Positions 34,050 through 42,995 of a stretch of DNA of 64,000 nt are shown piece after piece; within the stretch, counting starts at the first letter, position 1; each line of letters starts with the position of its first letter. The translations under genes were made by a program, and so were the position numbers. The notes beneath the pieces are model-generated. The model worked only from the letters and a program-made list of their open reading frames with translations. It had not been told where the DNA came from and did no database searches. Location of the stretch: assembly GCF_004342425.1 (NCBI RefSeq), contig NZ_SLWQ01000008.1:1-64000 (forward strand). The letters run 5' to 3'. The stretch is from Dokdonella fugitiva. Its GTDB lineage: Bacteria; Pseudomonadota; Gammaproteobacteria; Xanthomonadales; Rhodanobacteraceae.

Positions 34050-35231
34050 TCAATCCGCGGCTCGCCCGGTCGGCCCGACCCACGCGCGCAGCACCACGAC
34101 GCCCGCGAACGCGCAGGCCGCGCCGAACGCGAACGCGGCGAACGGCGACACGCCGGACCAGATCTCGCCGAACAGCAGTGACGCCGGCAGCAGCAGCAGG
34201 CCGGCGACGAGGTTGTACCAGCCGTAGGCGCTGCCGATGCGCGCGCGCGGCACGAGGTCGGCGACGAGCGCCTTTTCGGTGCCTTCGAGCGCCGCAGTGA
34301 CCGCGCCGTAGCCGGCGAACGCGACCCACAGCGCCCAGTCCGCGACCGGCAGCAGGCCGATCGCGAGATAGGCGATCGCATACGCGAGCCAGGCGACGGT
34401 GAGCACGCGCGCCCTGCCCCAGCGGTCCGACAGCGCCGACAGCGGCGTCGACAGCAGCGCCGCGACGAGCGAATACAGCGCCCACATCAGGGTCGTGCGC
34501 GTGGCGCTCGCGCCGAGTTCGTTCGCGCGCAGCAGCAGGAACATGTTCGACGAGTTGCCGAGCGTGAACAGCGCGAGCGCGACGAGATAACGACGGAACG
34601 GCGCCGGCAGGTCGGCCAGCTTCCAGCGCAGCGGTTCCTTCGGCGACGCGGCCGGGCGTTCCGGCTCGGGCACGGCGAACGCGAGCACGAGCACGACGAC
34701 GGCCGGTATCACCGCGAGCAGGAACACGTTGCGCAGGCCGACGTCCGCCGCGAGCAGCGCGGCCGCCGCGAGCGGACCGACCACCGCGCCGACGTTGTCC
34801 ATCGCGCGATGGAAGCCGAACGCGAGTCCGCGCTGGTGCGCCTCGACGCTGAGGCTGATCAGCGCGTCGCGCGGCGCAGAGCGCAGGCCCTTGCCGACGC
34901 GATCGGCGAAGCGGCAGGCGAGCAGGCCGGGCCAGCTCGTCACTACGCCGATCAGCGGGCGCGCGAAACCCGCGATGCCATAGCCCGCGATGACCCAGGC
35001 GCGCACCTTGCCGCTGCGGTCGGCGAGCGCGCCGGCAAACAGCTTGAGCACGCTCGACACGGCCTCCGCAATGCCTTCGATGAGGCCGAGCGCCTTCGGC
35101 CCGGCCATCAGCACGGAGGCGAGGTAGAGCGGCACGAGCGGATAGATCATGTCGCTCGCCGCATCGTTGACGAGGCTGATGAGGCTGACCAGCCAGACCG
35201 TGCGCGGCAACGAGCGGATGCCGCGGATCAT
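34050..35231 (-). CDS. MFS transporter
   Basis: 393 residues with about 12 hydrophobic segments. It begins MIRGIRSLPRTVWLVSLISL and VNDAASDMIYPLVPLYLASV. The MFS loop 2-3 motif appears as GALADRSGKVR and its repeat as PLSALSDRWGRARVL. The motif FADRVGKGLRSAPRDALI is typical of a subfamily often annotated as DHA1-type exporter. The substrate is unknown. ATG 35231 fits the start of the first cytoplasmic tail. It lies upstream of serS on the same strand (48 nt), but serS has its own promoter-like box. Confidence 0.85.
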   Translation of the reverse strand: MIRGIRSLPRTVWLVSLISLVNDAASDMIYPLVPLYLASVLMAGPKALGLIEGIAEAVSSVLKLFAGALADRSGKVRAWVIAGYGIAGFARPLIGVVTSWPGLLACRFADRVGKGLRSAPRDALISLSVEAHQRGLAFGFHRAMDNVGAVVGPLAAAALLAADVGLRNVFLLAVIPAVVVLVLAFAVPEPERPAASPKEPLRWKLADLPAPFRRYLVALALFTLGNSSNMFLLLRANELGASATRTTLMWALYSLVAALLSTPLSALSDRWGRARVLTVAWLAYAIAYLAIGLLPVADWALWVAFAGYGAVTAALEGTEKALVADLVPRARIGSAYGWYNLVAGLLLLPASLLFGEIWSGVSPFAAFAFGAACAFAGVVVLRAWVGPTGRAAD

Positions 35232-35329
35232 TGCTTCGGTTCCTGCACGGCCATGCTCGCGGCTCCTCCCCCGGGGACGCCGCGATTATTACGTAATGCG
35301 CGCTCGGAAATGGAAGCGCGTCGAACGCG

Positions 35330-36607
35330 TCAGGCCGTCGCGAGCCCGGCGCCGCCGCGGCGCGCGCGCACCTGCAGCGCGAGGACCGCCGCGACCACGC
35401 CGGTCGCGCCGGCGACGATGAATGCGTAGAAGTAGTCGCCCTGGATCGTGCGCATCGCGCCGGCGAAGAACGCCGCGCAGGCGGCACCGAGCTGGTGGCC
35501 GGCGACGATCCAGCCGAACACGACCGGCGCATCGCGCTCGCCGAATGCCTCGTTGGCGAGGCGCAGGGTCGGCGGCACGGTCGCGATCCAGTCGAGGCCG
35601 TAGAACACCGTGAACACGCCGAGGCTGTAGAACGAGAAATCCGAGAACGGCAGGAACACGAGCGACAGCCCGCGCAGGCCGTAATACGCGAACAGCAGCT
35701 TGCGCGCGTCGTAGCGGTCGGTGAGCCAGCCCGACAAGGTCGTGCCGACGAGGTCGAATGCGCCCATCGCGGCGAGCAGGCCGGCCGCCTGAACTTCGCC
35801 AAGGCCACGGTCGCTGCACATCGCGATGAAGTGCGTGCCGACGAGGCCGTTGGTGGTGAAGCCGCAGATGAAGAACGTGCCGGACAGGAACCAGAAGTTG
35901 CGATCGCGCGACGCGCGCGCGAGCGTGCCGAAGGTCGCCTGCAACAGGCTGCCCGAAGGCGCTGGCGCGCGCGCGACCGGCGCGTCTGCGGGCGCGCCAT
36001 ACGGCCGCAGGCCGACGTCGGCAGGATGTTCGGGCAGCAGCCACAGCGCGAGCGGCACCAGCAGTGCGCAGGCGAGCGCGACGGTCACGACGACGGTGCG
36101 CCAGCCCTCGTGCTGCGCGAGCGCGGCGAGCAGCGGCAGGAACACGAGCGTCCCGGTCGCCGCGCTCGCGGTCAGCAGGCCCATCATGAGCCCGCGTCGT
36201 TCGACGAACCAGCGGTTGACCACCGCGGCGCCGAGCACGACCGCGACGCAACCGGTGCCGATGCCGGTGAACACGCCCCAGGTCAGCACCAGGTGCAGCG
36301 GCGAGGTCATGAACGCGCTCGCCGCGCTCGACACCGCCATCAGGGCAAGCGCCGCGACGAGCACGGTGCGGATGCCGAGGCGCTGCATCAGCGCGGCCGC
36401 GAACGGGCCGGTGAGCCCGTAGAGGAAGATGCCGATCGCCGCCGACAGCGAAATCACGTCGCGGCTCCAGCCGAATGCGCGCTCGAGCGGCACGATCAGT
36501 ACACCGGGCGTGGCGCGCAGGCCGGCGGCGACGAGCAGCGACAGGAACACCACCGCGGTGGCGACGAATGCGTAGTTCTGGCCAAGCCGGCGCGCGACAG
36601 CTATCAT
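35330..36607 (-). CDS. MFS transporter, monocarboxylate/OFA-like, under TetR control
   Basis: 425 residues with about 12 helices. It begins MIAVARRLGQNYAFVATAVV. Helix 1 carries LRATPGVLIVPLERAFGWSR, a feature of MCT/OFA-type carriers. Loop 2-3 is reduced, and GLVGTHFIAMCSDRGLGEVQ plus LSGWLTDRYDARKLLFAYYG mark the second half. The substrate is unknown; an organic acid is possible. ATG 36607 lies only 4 bp from the TetR-type direct repeats at 36611 and has no Shine-Dalgarno sequence, so the transcript may be leaderless or nearly so. It is divergent from the tetR gene. Confidence 0.82.
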   Translation of the reverse strand: MIAVARRLGQNYAFVATAVVFLSLLVAAGLRATPGVLIVPLERAFGWSRDVISLSAAIGIFLYGLTGPFAAALMQRLGIRTVLVAALALMAVSSAASAFMTSPLHLVLTWGVFTGIGTGCVAVVLGAAVVNRWFVERRGLMMGLLTASAATGTLVFLPLLAALAQHEGWRTVVVTVALACALLVPLALWLLPEHPADVGLRPYGAPADAPVARAPAPSGSLLQATFGTLARASRDRNFWFLSGTFFICGFTTNGLVGTHFIAMCSDRGLGEVQAAGLLAAMGAFDLVGTTLSGWLTDRYDARKLLFAYYGLRGLSLVFLPFSDFSFYSLGVFTVFYGLDWIATVPPTLRLANEAFGERDAPVVFGWIVAGHQLGAACAAFFAGAMRTIQGDYFYAFIVAGATGVVAAVLALQVRARRGGAGLATA

Positions 36608-36614
36608 GGGTGTT

Positions 36615-36628
36615 ACTGACCGGTACGT
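36615..36628. promoter_or_regulatory. TetR-type operator 1
   Basis: ACTGACCGGTACGT is an imperfect palindrome centred on ACCGGT. It is embedded in a 19-bp unit (36611-36629) repeated with one mismatch at 36644-36662. The centre-to-centre distance is 33 bp, about three helical turns, suggesting dimers on the same DNA face. It lies directly before the MFS start codon. Confidence 0.7.
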
Positions 36629-36647
36629 CCGAGAGGACTCGAATGTT

Positions 36648-36661
36648 ACTTACCGGTACGT
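36648..36661. promoter_or_regulatory. TetR-type operator 2
   Basis: ACTTACCGGTACGT pairs with its reverse complement at 12 of 14 positions, with a perfect TACCGGTA core. It is the second of two tandem sites between the divergent MFS and tetR genes and lies 20 bp before the regulator start, consistent with autoregulation. Confidence 0.75.
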
Positions 36662-36680
36662 CACCACGTCAACCGCCGCC

Positions 36681-37304
36681 ATGAAGAATCGCCCGTCCCG
36701 ATCCAGCCCCGCCCGCCCGAAGCCCGCCGCCGCGCCGTCGCGCGCGGCCGACCGCATCCGCGAGAGTGCGCGCGAACTGTTCTATCGCGAGGGCATCCGC
36801 GCGATCGGCGTCGACGAGATCGTCAGCCGCGCCGGCGTGACCAAGCCGAGCCTGTATCGCAGCTTCGCCTCCAAGGACGAGCTCGCTGCCGCCTATCTCG
36901 AAGACTACGAAGCGGCGTTCTGGGAACGCTTCGACGCCGATGCGGCCATGCACCCGGGCGACCCGCGCGCGCAGTTGCTCGCCTATTTCACGAGCCTCGC
37001 TCAGCGAGCGACGAAGACCGGCTATCGCGGCTGCGGCCTGACCAATGCCGCGGTCGAATACCCCGAGCCCGGCCATCCTGCGCGCAAGGTCGCCGAGGCA
37101 CACAAGCGCGCGCTGCGCGAGCGCCTCGTCGCGATGGCCAGGCAGATGGGCGCGTTCGACCCACAGACGCTCGGCGACGGCCTGCTGCTGCTGCTCGAAG
37201 GCGCGTTCGCGAGCGGACAGCTGTTCGGCAAGGGCGGTCCGGCGCGATCGCTCGCGGCGGTGGCGGAGCGGCTCATCGATGCGAGTGTCGGGAGTGAGGG
37301 CTGA
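36681..37304 (+). CDS. TetR/AcrR family repressor
   Basis: 207 residues. A basic Pro/Ala tail precedes the helix-turn-helix: RIRESARELFYREGIRAIGV, then DEIVSRAGVTKPSLYRSFAS with KDEL following. The C-terminal ligand domain carries TGYRGCGLTNAAVEYPEPGH, common in a TetR subgroup that often regulates adjacent transporters. The ATG at 36681 is chosen because the longer frame would translate the operators. It probably represses itself and the divergent MFS gene. Confidence 0.88.
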   Translation: MKNRPSRSSPARPKPAAAPSRAADRIRESARELFYREGIRAIGVDEIVSRAGVTKPSLYRSFASKDELAAAYLEDYEAAFWERFDADAAMHPGDPRAQLLAYFTSLAQRATKTGYRGCGLTNAAVEYPEPGHPARKVAEAHKRALRERLVAMARQMGAFDPQTLGDGLLLLLEGAFASGQLFGKGGPARSLAAVAERLIDASVGSEG

Positions 37305-37772
37305 GGGCCGCAGGGCATCGCGGCGGAAACCGCTCCCACGCGAACGCGGTGCATATCCCCTGTAGGAGCACCCTGTGCGTGACCGTCGCGCCTCGGTGCA
37401 TCGCCGCGAACGGTCGCCCACAGGTGGGCTTCTGCAGTTCCACTGCGCGTGCGATGGGAGTTCATCCGTTCGTCCCGGGCGCAGGCCGCAAGCCGGAATC
37501 GAGGGGTCGTTGCCTCGACGGCGGGCGCTTCGACTCCGGCCGCTTCGCGGGCTGCGCTCAGCGCGGACGGATCTTGTGGTGCGTGGGCGGGCGAAGACGC
37601 TTGCTCCCACGATGAAGCGCCTGCTTCCGGCGGGAGGGCCTTCAGCCGGCGCTCTCACCCAATCGCGACGGACAGCCATTCCCAAGCCCACACGAAATCG
37701 CAGGCGTGGATCAAGCTGACGCCGCGGTCGCGCACAGGTGCGCTCCTGCCGGCTTTCGAGGATGGCGTCGCG
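37305..37772. repeat. Repeat-rich intergenic region (468 bp) without a credible gene
   Basis: At least three copies of one element are seen: TGTAGGAGCACCCTGTGCGT at 37361-37380; an inverted copy CGGTCGCCCACAGGTGGGCT at 37411-37430; and an inverted copy CGGTCGCGCACAGGTGCGCT at 37725-37744. Shorter related pieces (CCGCTCCCACG at 37331, GCTTGCTCCCACG at 37591) occur too. The consensus GTAGGAGCxCACCTGTGCGCGACCG is a dispersed repeat I associate with Lysobacterales genomes. ORFs crossing the region show no protein-like sequence. Confidence 0.7.
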
Positions 37773-39110
37773 CTACGCTCCGCCGCGCGCCTTGCGTCGC
37801 GCCGCGCGCAATGCATCGAGCTTGTCGCGGAACTTGCCTTCGAGGCCGCGCTCGGTCGGTTCGTAGAACGTGCTGCCGGCGAGCGCATCCGGCAGGCATT
37901 GCTGGTCGAGCGCGACGCCGCCTTCGACGGCGTGGTCGTACTGGTAGCCGGCGCCGTAGCCGAGGCCTTTCATGAGCTTGGTCGGCGCATTGCGCAGGTG
38001 CATCGGCACCTCGAGTGTTCCCGTCTCGCGCACGACGCCACGTACGTCGTTGAACGCGGCATACGCCGCATTGCTCTTCGGCGCGACCGCGAGGTAGAGC
38101 GCGAGTTCGGCGAGGCCGAGTTCGCCTTCGGGGCTGCCGAGGCGATCGTAGGTTTCCCAGGCGTCGAGCGCCATCCGCCACGCGCGCGGATCGGCGAGGC
38201 CGATGTCCTCGACCGCCATGCGCGTCATGCGCCGCGCGAGGTAGGCGCGGTCGACGCCGCCGTCGAGCATGCGCGCGAGCCAGTACAGCGCGGCGTCGGG
38301 ATCGGACGAACGCACCGACTTGTGCAGCGCCGAGATCTGGTCGTAGAACTGCTCGCCGCCCTTGTCGAAGCGGCGCGTGCGGTCGGCGAGCACCTGCTCG
38401 AGCGTCGCCGCGTCGACGACGCCGTCGTGGGCGAGTTCGGCCGCGATCTCGAGGAAGGTGAGCGCGCGGCGCACGTCGCCATCGGCCGCACGCGCCATCG
38501 CCTCGAGCGCATCCTCGTCTACGCGCAGCGCGGTCGCGCCGAGCCCGCGTTCGGCGTCGGCGAGCGCACGCTCGAGCGCGGCGACGATCGCCTCGGCCGG
38601 CACCGCGTCGAGCACGTGCACGCGGCAGCGCGAGAGCAGCGCGGAATTGAGCTCGAACGACGGGTTTTCGGTGGTCGCGCCGACGAACACGATCACGCCA
38701 CGCTCGATGTACGGCAGGAACGCATCCTGCTGCACCTTGTTGAAGCGGTGTACCTCGTCGACGAACAACACGGTGCGGATGCCCTGCGCGTAGCGCGCCT
38801 CGGCTTCGGCAAGCGCGGCGCGCACGTCCGGCAGGCCGGACATCACCGCCGATATCGCGCGGAACTCGGCGTCGGCGTACTTGGCGAGCAGCAACGCGAG
38901 CGTGGTCTTGCCGCAACCGGGCGGCCCCCACAGGATCATCGAGTGGACATGGCCGGACTCGATTGCCCGCCGCAGCGGCGTGTTCGGCGCGAGCAGCCGC
39001 GGCTGGCCGACGACCTCGTCGAGCGAGCGCGGGCGCATGCGTTCAGCGAGCGGGCGCAGGCCCGCGCTGTCTTCGAAGAGGGAGCGGCCGGAGGCGGTCT
39101 TGCGTGCCAT
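37773..39110 (-). CDS. rarA: Replication-associated recombination protein A (RarA/MgsA)
   Basis: 445-residue AAA+ ATPase of the clamp-loader type acting at stalled replication forks. Walker A is WGPPGCGKTT, Walker B VLFVDEVHRFNK, sensor GATTENPSFELNSALLSRCR. The C-terminal tetramerisation region has SVRSSDPDAALYWLARMLDG, then VDRAYLARRM and PKSNAAYAAFN. ATG 39110 (MARKTASG) is preferred over an in-frame upstream start at 39158. It is divergent from the beta-helix protein gene. Confidence 0.96.
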   Translation of the reverse strand: MARKTASGRSLFEDSAGLRPLAERMRPRSLDEVVGQPRLLAPNTPLRRAIESGHVHSMILWGPPGCGKTTLALLLAKYADAEFRAISAVMSGLPDVRAALAEAEARYAQGIRTVLFVDEVHRFNKVQQDAFLPYIERGVIVFVGATTENPSFELNSALLSRCRVHVLDAVPAEAIVAALERALADAERGLGATALRVDEDALEAMARAADGDVRRALTFLEIAAELAHDGVVDAATLEQVLADRTRRFDKGGEQFYDQISALHKSVRSSDPDAALYWLARMLDGGVDRAYLARRMTRMAVEDIGLADPRAWRMALDAWETYDRLGSPEGELGLAELALYLAVAPKSNAAYAAFNDVRGVVRETGTLEVPMHLRNAPTKLMKGLGYGAGYQYDHAVEGGVALDQQCLPDALAGSTFYEPTERGLEGKFRDKLDALRAARRKARGGA

Positions 39111-39208
39111 GTCCGATGATACCGCACGGCCGCGCAACTCCACATTTGCGCGCCGCACGACGCGCTGCTAGGTTTGCGGCGCGCCACCGCCGCCGCCGGA
39201 GCCACGTC

Positions 39209-41038
39209 ATGCAGCATCGCCCGATCGTGCGCCCTGACACGGCGCTGAACCCGCTCGCCCGCTGCGTCCTCGCCGTACTCGGCACCGCCTGCGCGGGCCT
39301 CGCGCTCGGTGGCGATGGTGAGCGTGCGCGCGTGCAACCCGCCTTCGATCGTGCCGCGATCCCGCCGGCTCATTCGTCACGGATCGGCAGCCACAACCGT
39401 ACACGCGCGCAGCTCGCGATCGGCACGAGCCGGCTGCCGCGGGGCGGCGCGACGCTGGCGGTCACCACGTGCGACGATGCCGGCCCCGGCAGCCTGCGCG
39501 AAGCCATCGGACTGGCTGCCGCCGGCGACACGATCGATCTGACGACGCTGACCTGCGGCACGATCACTCTCGAGACCGGCGTGCTGGCCACGTCCGCGTC
39601 CGCGCTCGAACTGGACGGTCCCGGTGAAACGCTGCTGGCCATCGACGGCAATGGCGCGTCGCAGGTGCTCCATCACCAAGGCATCGGCCTCTGCCTCACG
39701 GGCCTCACGATCCGCAACGGCATGGACGCGAGCGGATATGGCGGCTGCCTCTTCACGAGCGGCAACCTGCTCATGGACGCGAGCACGATCACCGGCTGCA
39801 CGGCCGGCGACGGCTCGAACGCATACGCGTATGGCGGCGGCGTGGACGTCATCGGCAACCTGACGATGGTCCATAGCACGATCAGCGGCAACACCGCCAC
39901 CGGTACCGCGGGCGCCATCGGCGGCGGCGCTTACGTCGGCGGCGATCTCAGCGCGATGTCGGGAAGCCGGATCAGCGGCAACCAGGCGACCTCGCAGGGC
40001 GGCTTCGTCGGCGGCGGCGGTGCGTACGTTTCCAACACGGCCATGCTCGATCTCGCGACGACCGTTGCCGACAACCATGCGACGTCGACGACCCGCGTCG
40101 CTTATGGCGGGGGCCTGCAGGCCGGCACCTCCGCCAGCGTGCGCTACAGCATGATCACGGGCAATACCGTCCACTCCGGGACCTCGTGGGCGTACGGCGG
40201 TGGCATCAATCTCGGCTACTACGGCGACGACGACTTCGATCGTTCGCTCGTGTTCCATCACAGCACGGTGAGCGGAAACACCGCGACGTCCAACTGCGAG
40301 AGCTGCTCCATCAATGGTGGCGGCGCCAATGCATTCGGGTCGATCTACAGCCGGGGCAGCACGGTACGCGACAACGTCGTCGCACTCGATGCTGCCTCCT
40401 CCGGCAATGCCGCTGGCGGCGGCTTGGCCACCTACGCGCCCGGCAACGTCGACACCACGATCTCGCTGGTCGATTCGACGGTGTCGGGAAACTCCGCCGT
40501 CGGAGGCTCCACGGGCGGAGGCATCGGCTTCGGTGGCGGCCTCGTTTCGATCACGGGCAGCGCGATCGTGTACAACGCCACGATCGCGTTCAATTCCGCG
40601 ACGACGTCCGGCGGCGGCATCGCGATCAACGCCGTGCACGGGGCGATCGCGTCGAGTTCGCTGTTCGCAAACAACGTCGCTCCGATGGCGGCGGACGTAG
40701 CGAAGGTCGTCTTCGATCCGGGCGATGCCACGCTCCTCGGCGACCACGACATCGTGATGCAGGCCGGCGCCGACGTGATCTTGCCGGTGGACACGCTCGG
40801 CATCGACCCGCTGCTGTCGCCACTCGCCGACAACGGTGGCGCCACGGCGACGCATGCACTGCTCGCCTGCAGCCCCGCGGTCGACGCCGGCGCCAATCCG
40901 CTCGACCTCGACGTCGACCAGCGCGGCATCCCCTTCGTGCGCAACGCGGGCGCCGCGCCCGACATCGGCGCGTTCGAACTGCAGGCGGGCGCCGATCACA
41001 TCTTCGACGACGGCTTCGATCCATCGCCGTGTCCCTGA
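39209..41038 (+). CDS. Secreted right-handed beta-helix protein (choice-of-anchor Q type)
   Basis: About 609 residues. There is a probable signal peptide (LARCVLAVLGTACAGLALGG). Many beta-helix rungs with the motif xxSTISGNTATGxxGAIGGG repeat, for example at residues 220-500, as in polymorphic outer-membrane proteins. The segment LSPLADNGGATATHALLACS, then PAVDAGA and RGIPFVRNAGAAPDIGAFEL, is the choice-of-anchor Q signature. It ends DHIFDDGFDPSPCP, the recurring tail in this genome. It is probably a surface or extracellular protein, with function unknown. GGAG precedes ATG 39209. Confidence 0.85.
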   Translation: MQHRPIVRPDTALNPLARCVLAVLGTACAGLALGGDGERARVQPAFDRAAIPPAHSSRIGSHNRTRAQLAIGTSRLPRGGATLAVTTCDDAGPGSLREAIGLAAAGDTIDLTTLTCGTITLETGVLATSASALELDGPGETLLAIDGNGASQVLHHQGIGLCLTGLTIRNGMDASGYGGCLFTSGNLLMDASTITGCTAGDGSNAYAYGGGVDVIGNLTMVHSTISGNTATGTAGAIGGGAYVGGDLSAMSGSRISGNQATSQGGFVGGGGAYVSNTAMLDLATTVADNHATSTTRVAYGGGLQAGTSASVRYSMITGNTVHSGTSWAYGGGINLGYYGDDDFDRSLVFHHSTVSGNTATSNCESCSINGGGANAFGSIYSRGSTVRDNVVALDAASSGNAAGGGLATYAPGNVDTTISLVDSTVSGNSAVGGSTGGGIGFGGGLVSITGSAIVYNATIAFNSATTSGGGIAINAVHGAIASSSLFANNVAPMAADVAKVVFDPGDATLLGDHDIVMQAGADVILPVDTLGIDPLLSPLADNGGATATHALLACSPAVDAGANPLDLDVDQRGIPFVRNAGAAPDIGAFELQAGADHIFDDGFDPSPCP

Positions 41039-41178
41039 ACGGGCTGCGCACGGCCCCGCGCGCCGTGCGGGCCATGCGAGCCATGCCCGTGGGCGTGGAT
41101 TTCGCGTGATGGGTTTCAGCGCCCTGCTCCGTACTGGAAGGAAGATCGGTGCGGAGCCGACACGGCGAGCGCAAACTC

Positions 41179-41946
41179 ATGAACGGCAAAGGATGGATCC
41201 CACACCGGGCGGTGCGCGGCCTGCTCGCCTGCCTGCTGGCGACAGGAGCGGCGCTGCTGTCGGTGCCGGCGACCTGCCGCGCCGCCGATGGCGAAAAGCC
41301 GGTGCTCGGCGTGCTGAAGTTCCAGGACGAGACCGGCGCCCTGCCGTTCCAGGGCGGCATCGGCCGCGTGCTCACCAACATCCTGACCAACGAACTGGCC
41401 GCACGCCCGGCCTTCATCGTGGTCGAACGCCGCCGCCTTCAGGCAATCCTCGAGGAACAGGACCTCGCCGCTTCCGGCCGCCTGCGCCCGGGCGACGGCG
41501 CGCGCATCGGCCAGCTGACGGGCGCGGACTACCTCGTCATGGGCACGGTGACCGCGTTCGAGGAAGGCGTCGAGAAGAAGAAGGCGCGCGGCTTCTTCGG
41601 CGGCCTCGGCGGCTCGCGCGAATCGAGTACCGCCTACCTCGCGATCGACCTGCGCGTGGTGGACACGAGCACCGGCGAGATCGCGCAGGCTCGCACGATC
41701 GAAGGCCGCACGACACGCACCGCATCATCCGTGACCCTCGCTGCCGGCGGCGCGGGATTCGGCTACGAGGCGCTGCACAGCGAAGCGCTCGCCAAGGTCG
41801 TGCGTGCAGCGATCATCGAGGCGATCGACTACCTCGAATGCACGATGGTCACGCGCGATGCCTGCCTCGCCGGGTATGCCGGCAAGGAACAGCGGCGACT
41901 CGAAGGCACGCGCAAGGCGATCCGGCTCGAGGGAGGCACGCGATGA
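41179..41946 (+). CDS. CsgG-like secretion/lipid-assembly protein
   Basis: 255 residues with a signal peptide (GLLACLLATGAALLSVPAT). The CsgG core reads KPVLGVLKFQDETGALPFQG, then VLTNILTNELAARPAFIVVE and RRRLQAILEEQDL, and IGQLTGADYLVMGTVTAFEE. The curli channel CsgG is a lipoprotein; this one shows no clear lipobox, so pore formation is uncertain and a periplasmic paralogue is possible. ATG 41179 gives the signal peptide. The stop overlaps the next start (ATGA, 41943-41946), indicating a coupled partner. Confidence 0.82.
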   Translation: MNGKGWIPHRAVRGLLACLLATGAALLSVPATCRAADGEKPVLGVLKFQDETGALPFQGGIGRVLTNILTNELAARPAFIVVERRRLQAILEEQDLAASGRLRPGDGARIGQLTGADYLVMGTVTAFEEGVEKKKARGFFGGLGGSRESSTAYLAIDLRVVDTSTGEIAQARTIEGRTTRTASSVTLAAGGAGFGYEALHSEALAKVVRAAIIEAIDYLECTMVTRDACLAGYAGKEQRRLEGTRKAIRLEGGTR

Positions 41947-42995
41947 ACGACTCCCCTCCGCGGCCCGCGCGTGCGGCGACCATTGCCGCCTGCGCGCTCG
42001 TACTGCTGCTCGCCTGCCCCGCCGGCGCGGCCACGCTGCTCGAATACACGCGCGAGGGGCCATGCCCGACCGAGTTCGAGCGCATGGCGCTGGACGGCCT
42101 GCAGGCGCGCATCGACATCGACGTCGACGGCTCGTCGATGTCGACGCTGTTCGACGACGACGAACAGCTCATGCACCAGCTGATGCACGACACGCGCGAC
42201 TACATGACGCTCGAATCGGACGACGACGCGGTCGACTTCACCAGTGACGTCGGCCGTAGCGTGCTGCTGCACGCGGACAAGCAGACGCAGGCGCTCACCG
42301 GTTCGAGCAGTGCGCAGCTCATCGAGGCGCACCGCCAGGCCCAGGTCGCGGCCTGCCCCGAGATGGCGGCGATGGGCATGACCGATCCGGACTATGCCGA
42401 CGCGGCGCTGCGCTGCGCGCGGAAGATGGCGTCCACGCCTCCGGTTGCGGGGAATCGCACGAGTGCGATCGGCGAGGCCTTGCGGCAACGCGGCGGCCGC
42501 CCCTTCGCGGACGCGGGCCGCACGGCAGCGGCGCGTGCCGATGCGTCGGTGAAATGGTCGACGACGAAGACCGAACGCGCCGCAACCACGGAGACGATCG
42601 ACGGTCGCGCCTGCATCCGCGAACGGATCCTGCGCGGGGACACCGTGCTGCGCGAGGACTGCTATGCGACGATCGAATCGCTCGCGCTCGAGCCGCGCGC
42701 CGCGCGACGCCTCGCGCGCATCGCCAAGGTCGGCGCAGGGCTCGGCGCGGGCATCTCGAGCCTGCAGCCGGACGCGGCACAGGAGCGCGCGAGGCCGCCA
42801 TCGGTCAGCCTCGAGCGCGTCTGCTATCGCGACGGCACCGCCAGCGGCCGCGCGCGGCTGCACATCCGCACCGCCGTCGCGATCGACGCATCGACGTTCC
42901 GCTTGCCGCCCGACTACACCCCGATCGAGATCGCAGCACCGCCCGCCACGGTGTCGCCGGAACGGCTGCTCGAGCAACTGCAGCAGGGCGGCTAG
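41943..42995 (+). CDS. Periplasmic protein of unknown function, partner of the CsgG-like protein
   Basis: 350 residues with a signal peptide (TIAACALVLLLACPAGAATL). Mature sequence elements: an acidic helix region (FDDDEQLMHQLMHDTRDYM), Cys residues at GPCPTEF, AACPEM and RCARKM, then a domain TTKTERAATTETIDGRACIR with EDCYATIESL. The C-terminal part (VCYRDGTASGRARLHIRTAV) ends QLQQGG. I do not recognise the family. Its translational coupling to the CsgG-like gene suggests they act together in the envelope. It overlaps convergent copB by 4 nt. Confidence 0.65.
   Translation: MNDSPPRPARAATIAACALVLLLACPAGAATLLEYTREGPCPTEFERMALDGLQARIDIDVDGSSMSTLFDDDEQLMHQLMHDTRDYMTLESDDDAVDFTSDVGRSVLLHADKQTQALTGSSSAQLIEAHRQAQVAACPEMAAMGMTDPDYADAALRCARKMASTPPVAGNRTSAIGEALRQRGGRPFADAGRTAAARADASVKWSTTKTERAATTETIDGRACIRERILRGDTVLREDCYATIESLALEPRAARRLARIAKVGAGLGAGISSLQPDAAQERARPPSVSLERVCYRDGTASGRARLHIRTAVAIDASTFRLPPDYTPIEIAAPPATVSPERLLEQLQQGG

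Noticed and set aside
37449..39119. A plus-strand open frame of 556 codons over the repeat region and rarA
   Set aside because: It begins inside dispersed repeats and is otherwise antisense to rarA motifs (Walker A/B), so it is not a gene.
40836..42995. A single 719-codon frame joining the beta-helix gene end to the 41943 gene
   Set aside because: The first 369 codons are an off-frame reading of the beta-helix and CsgG-like genes. The signal peptide and ATGA overlap mark the true start at 41943.
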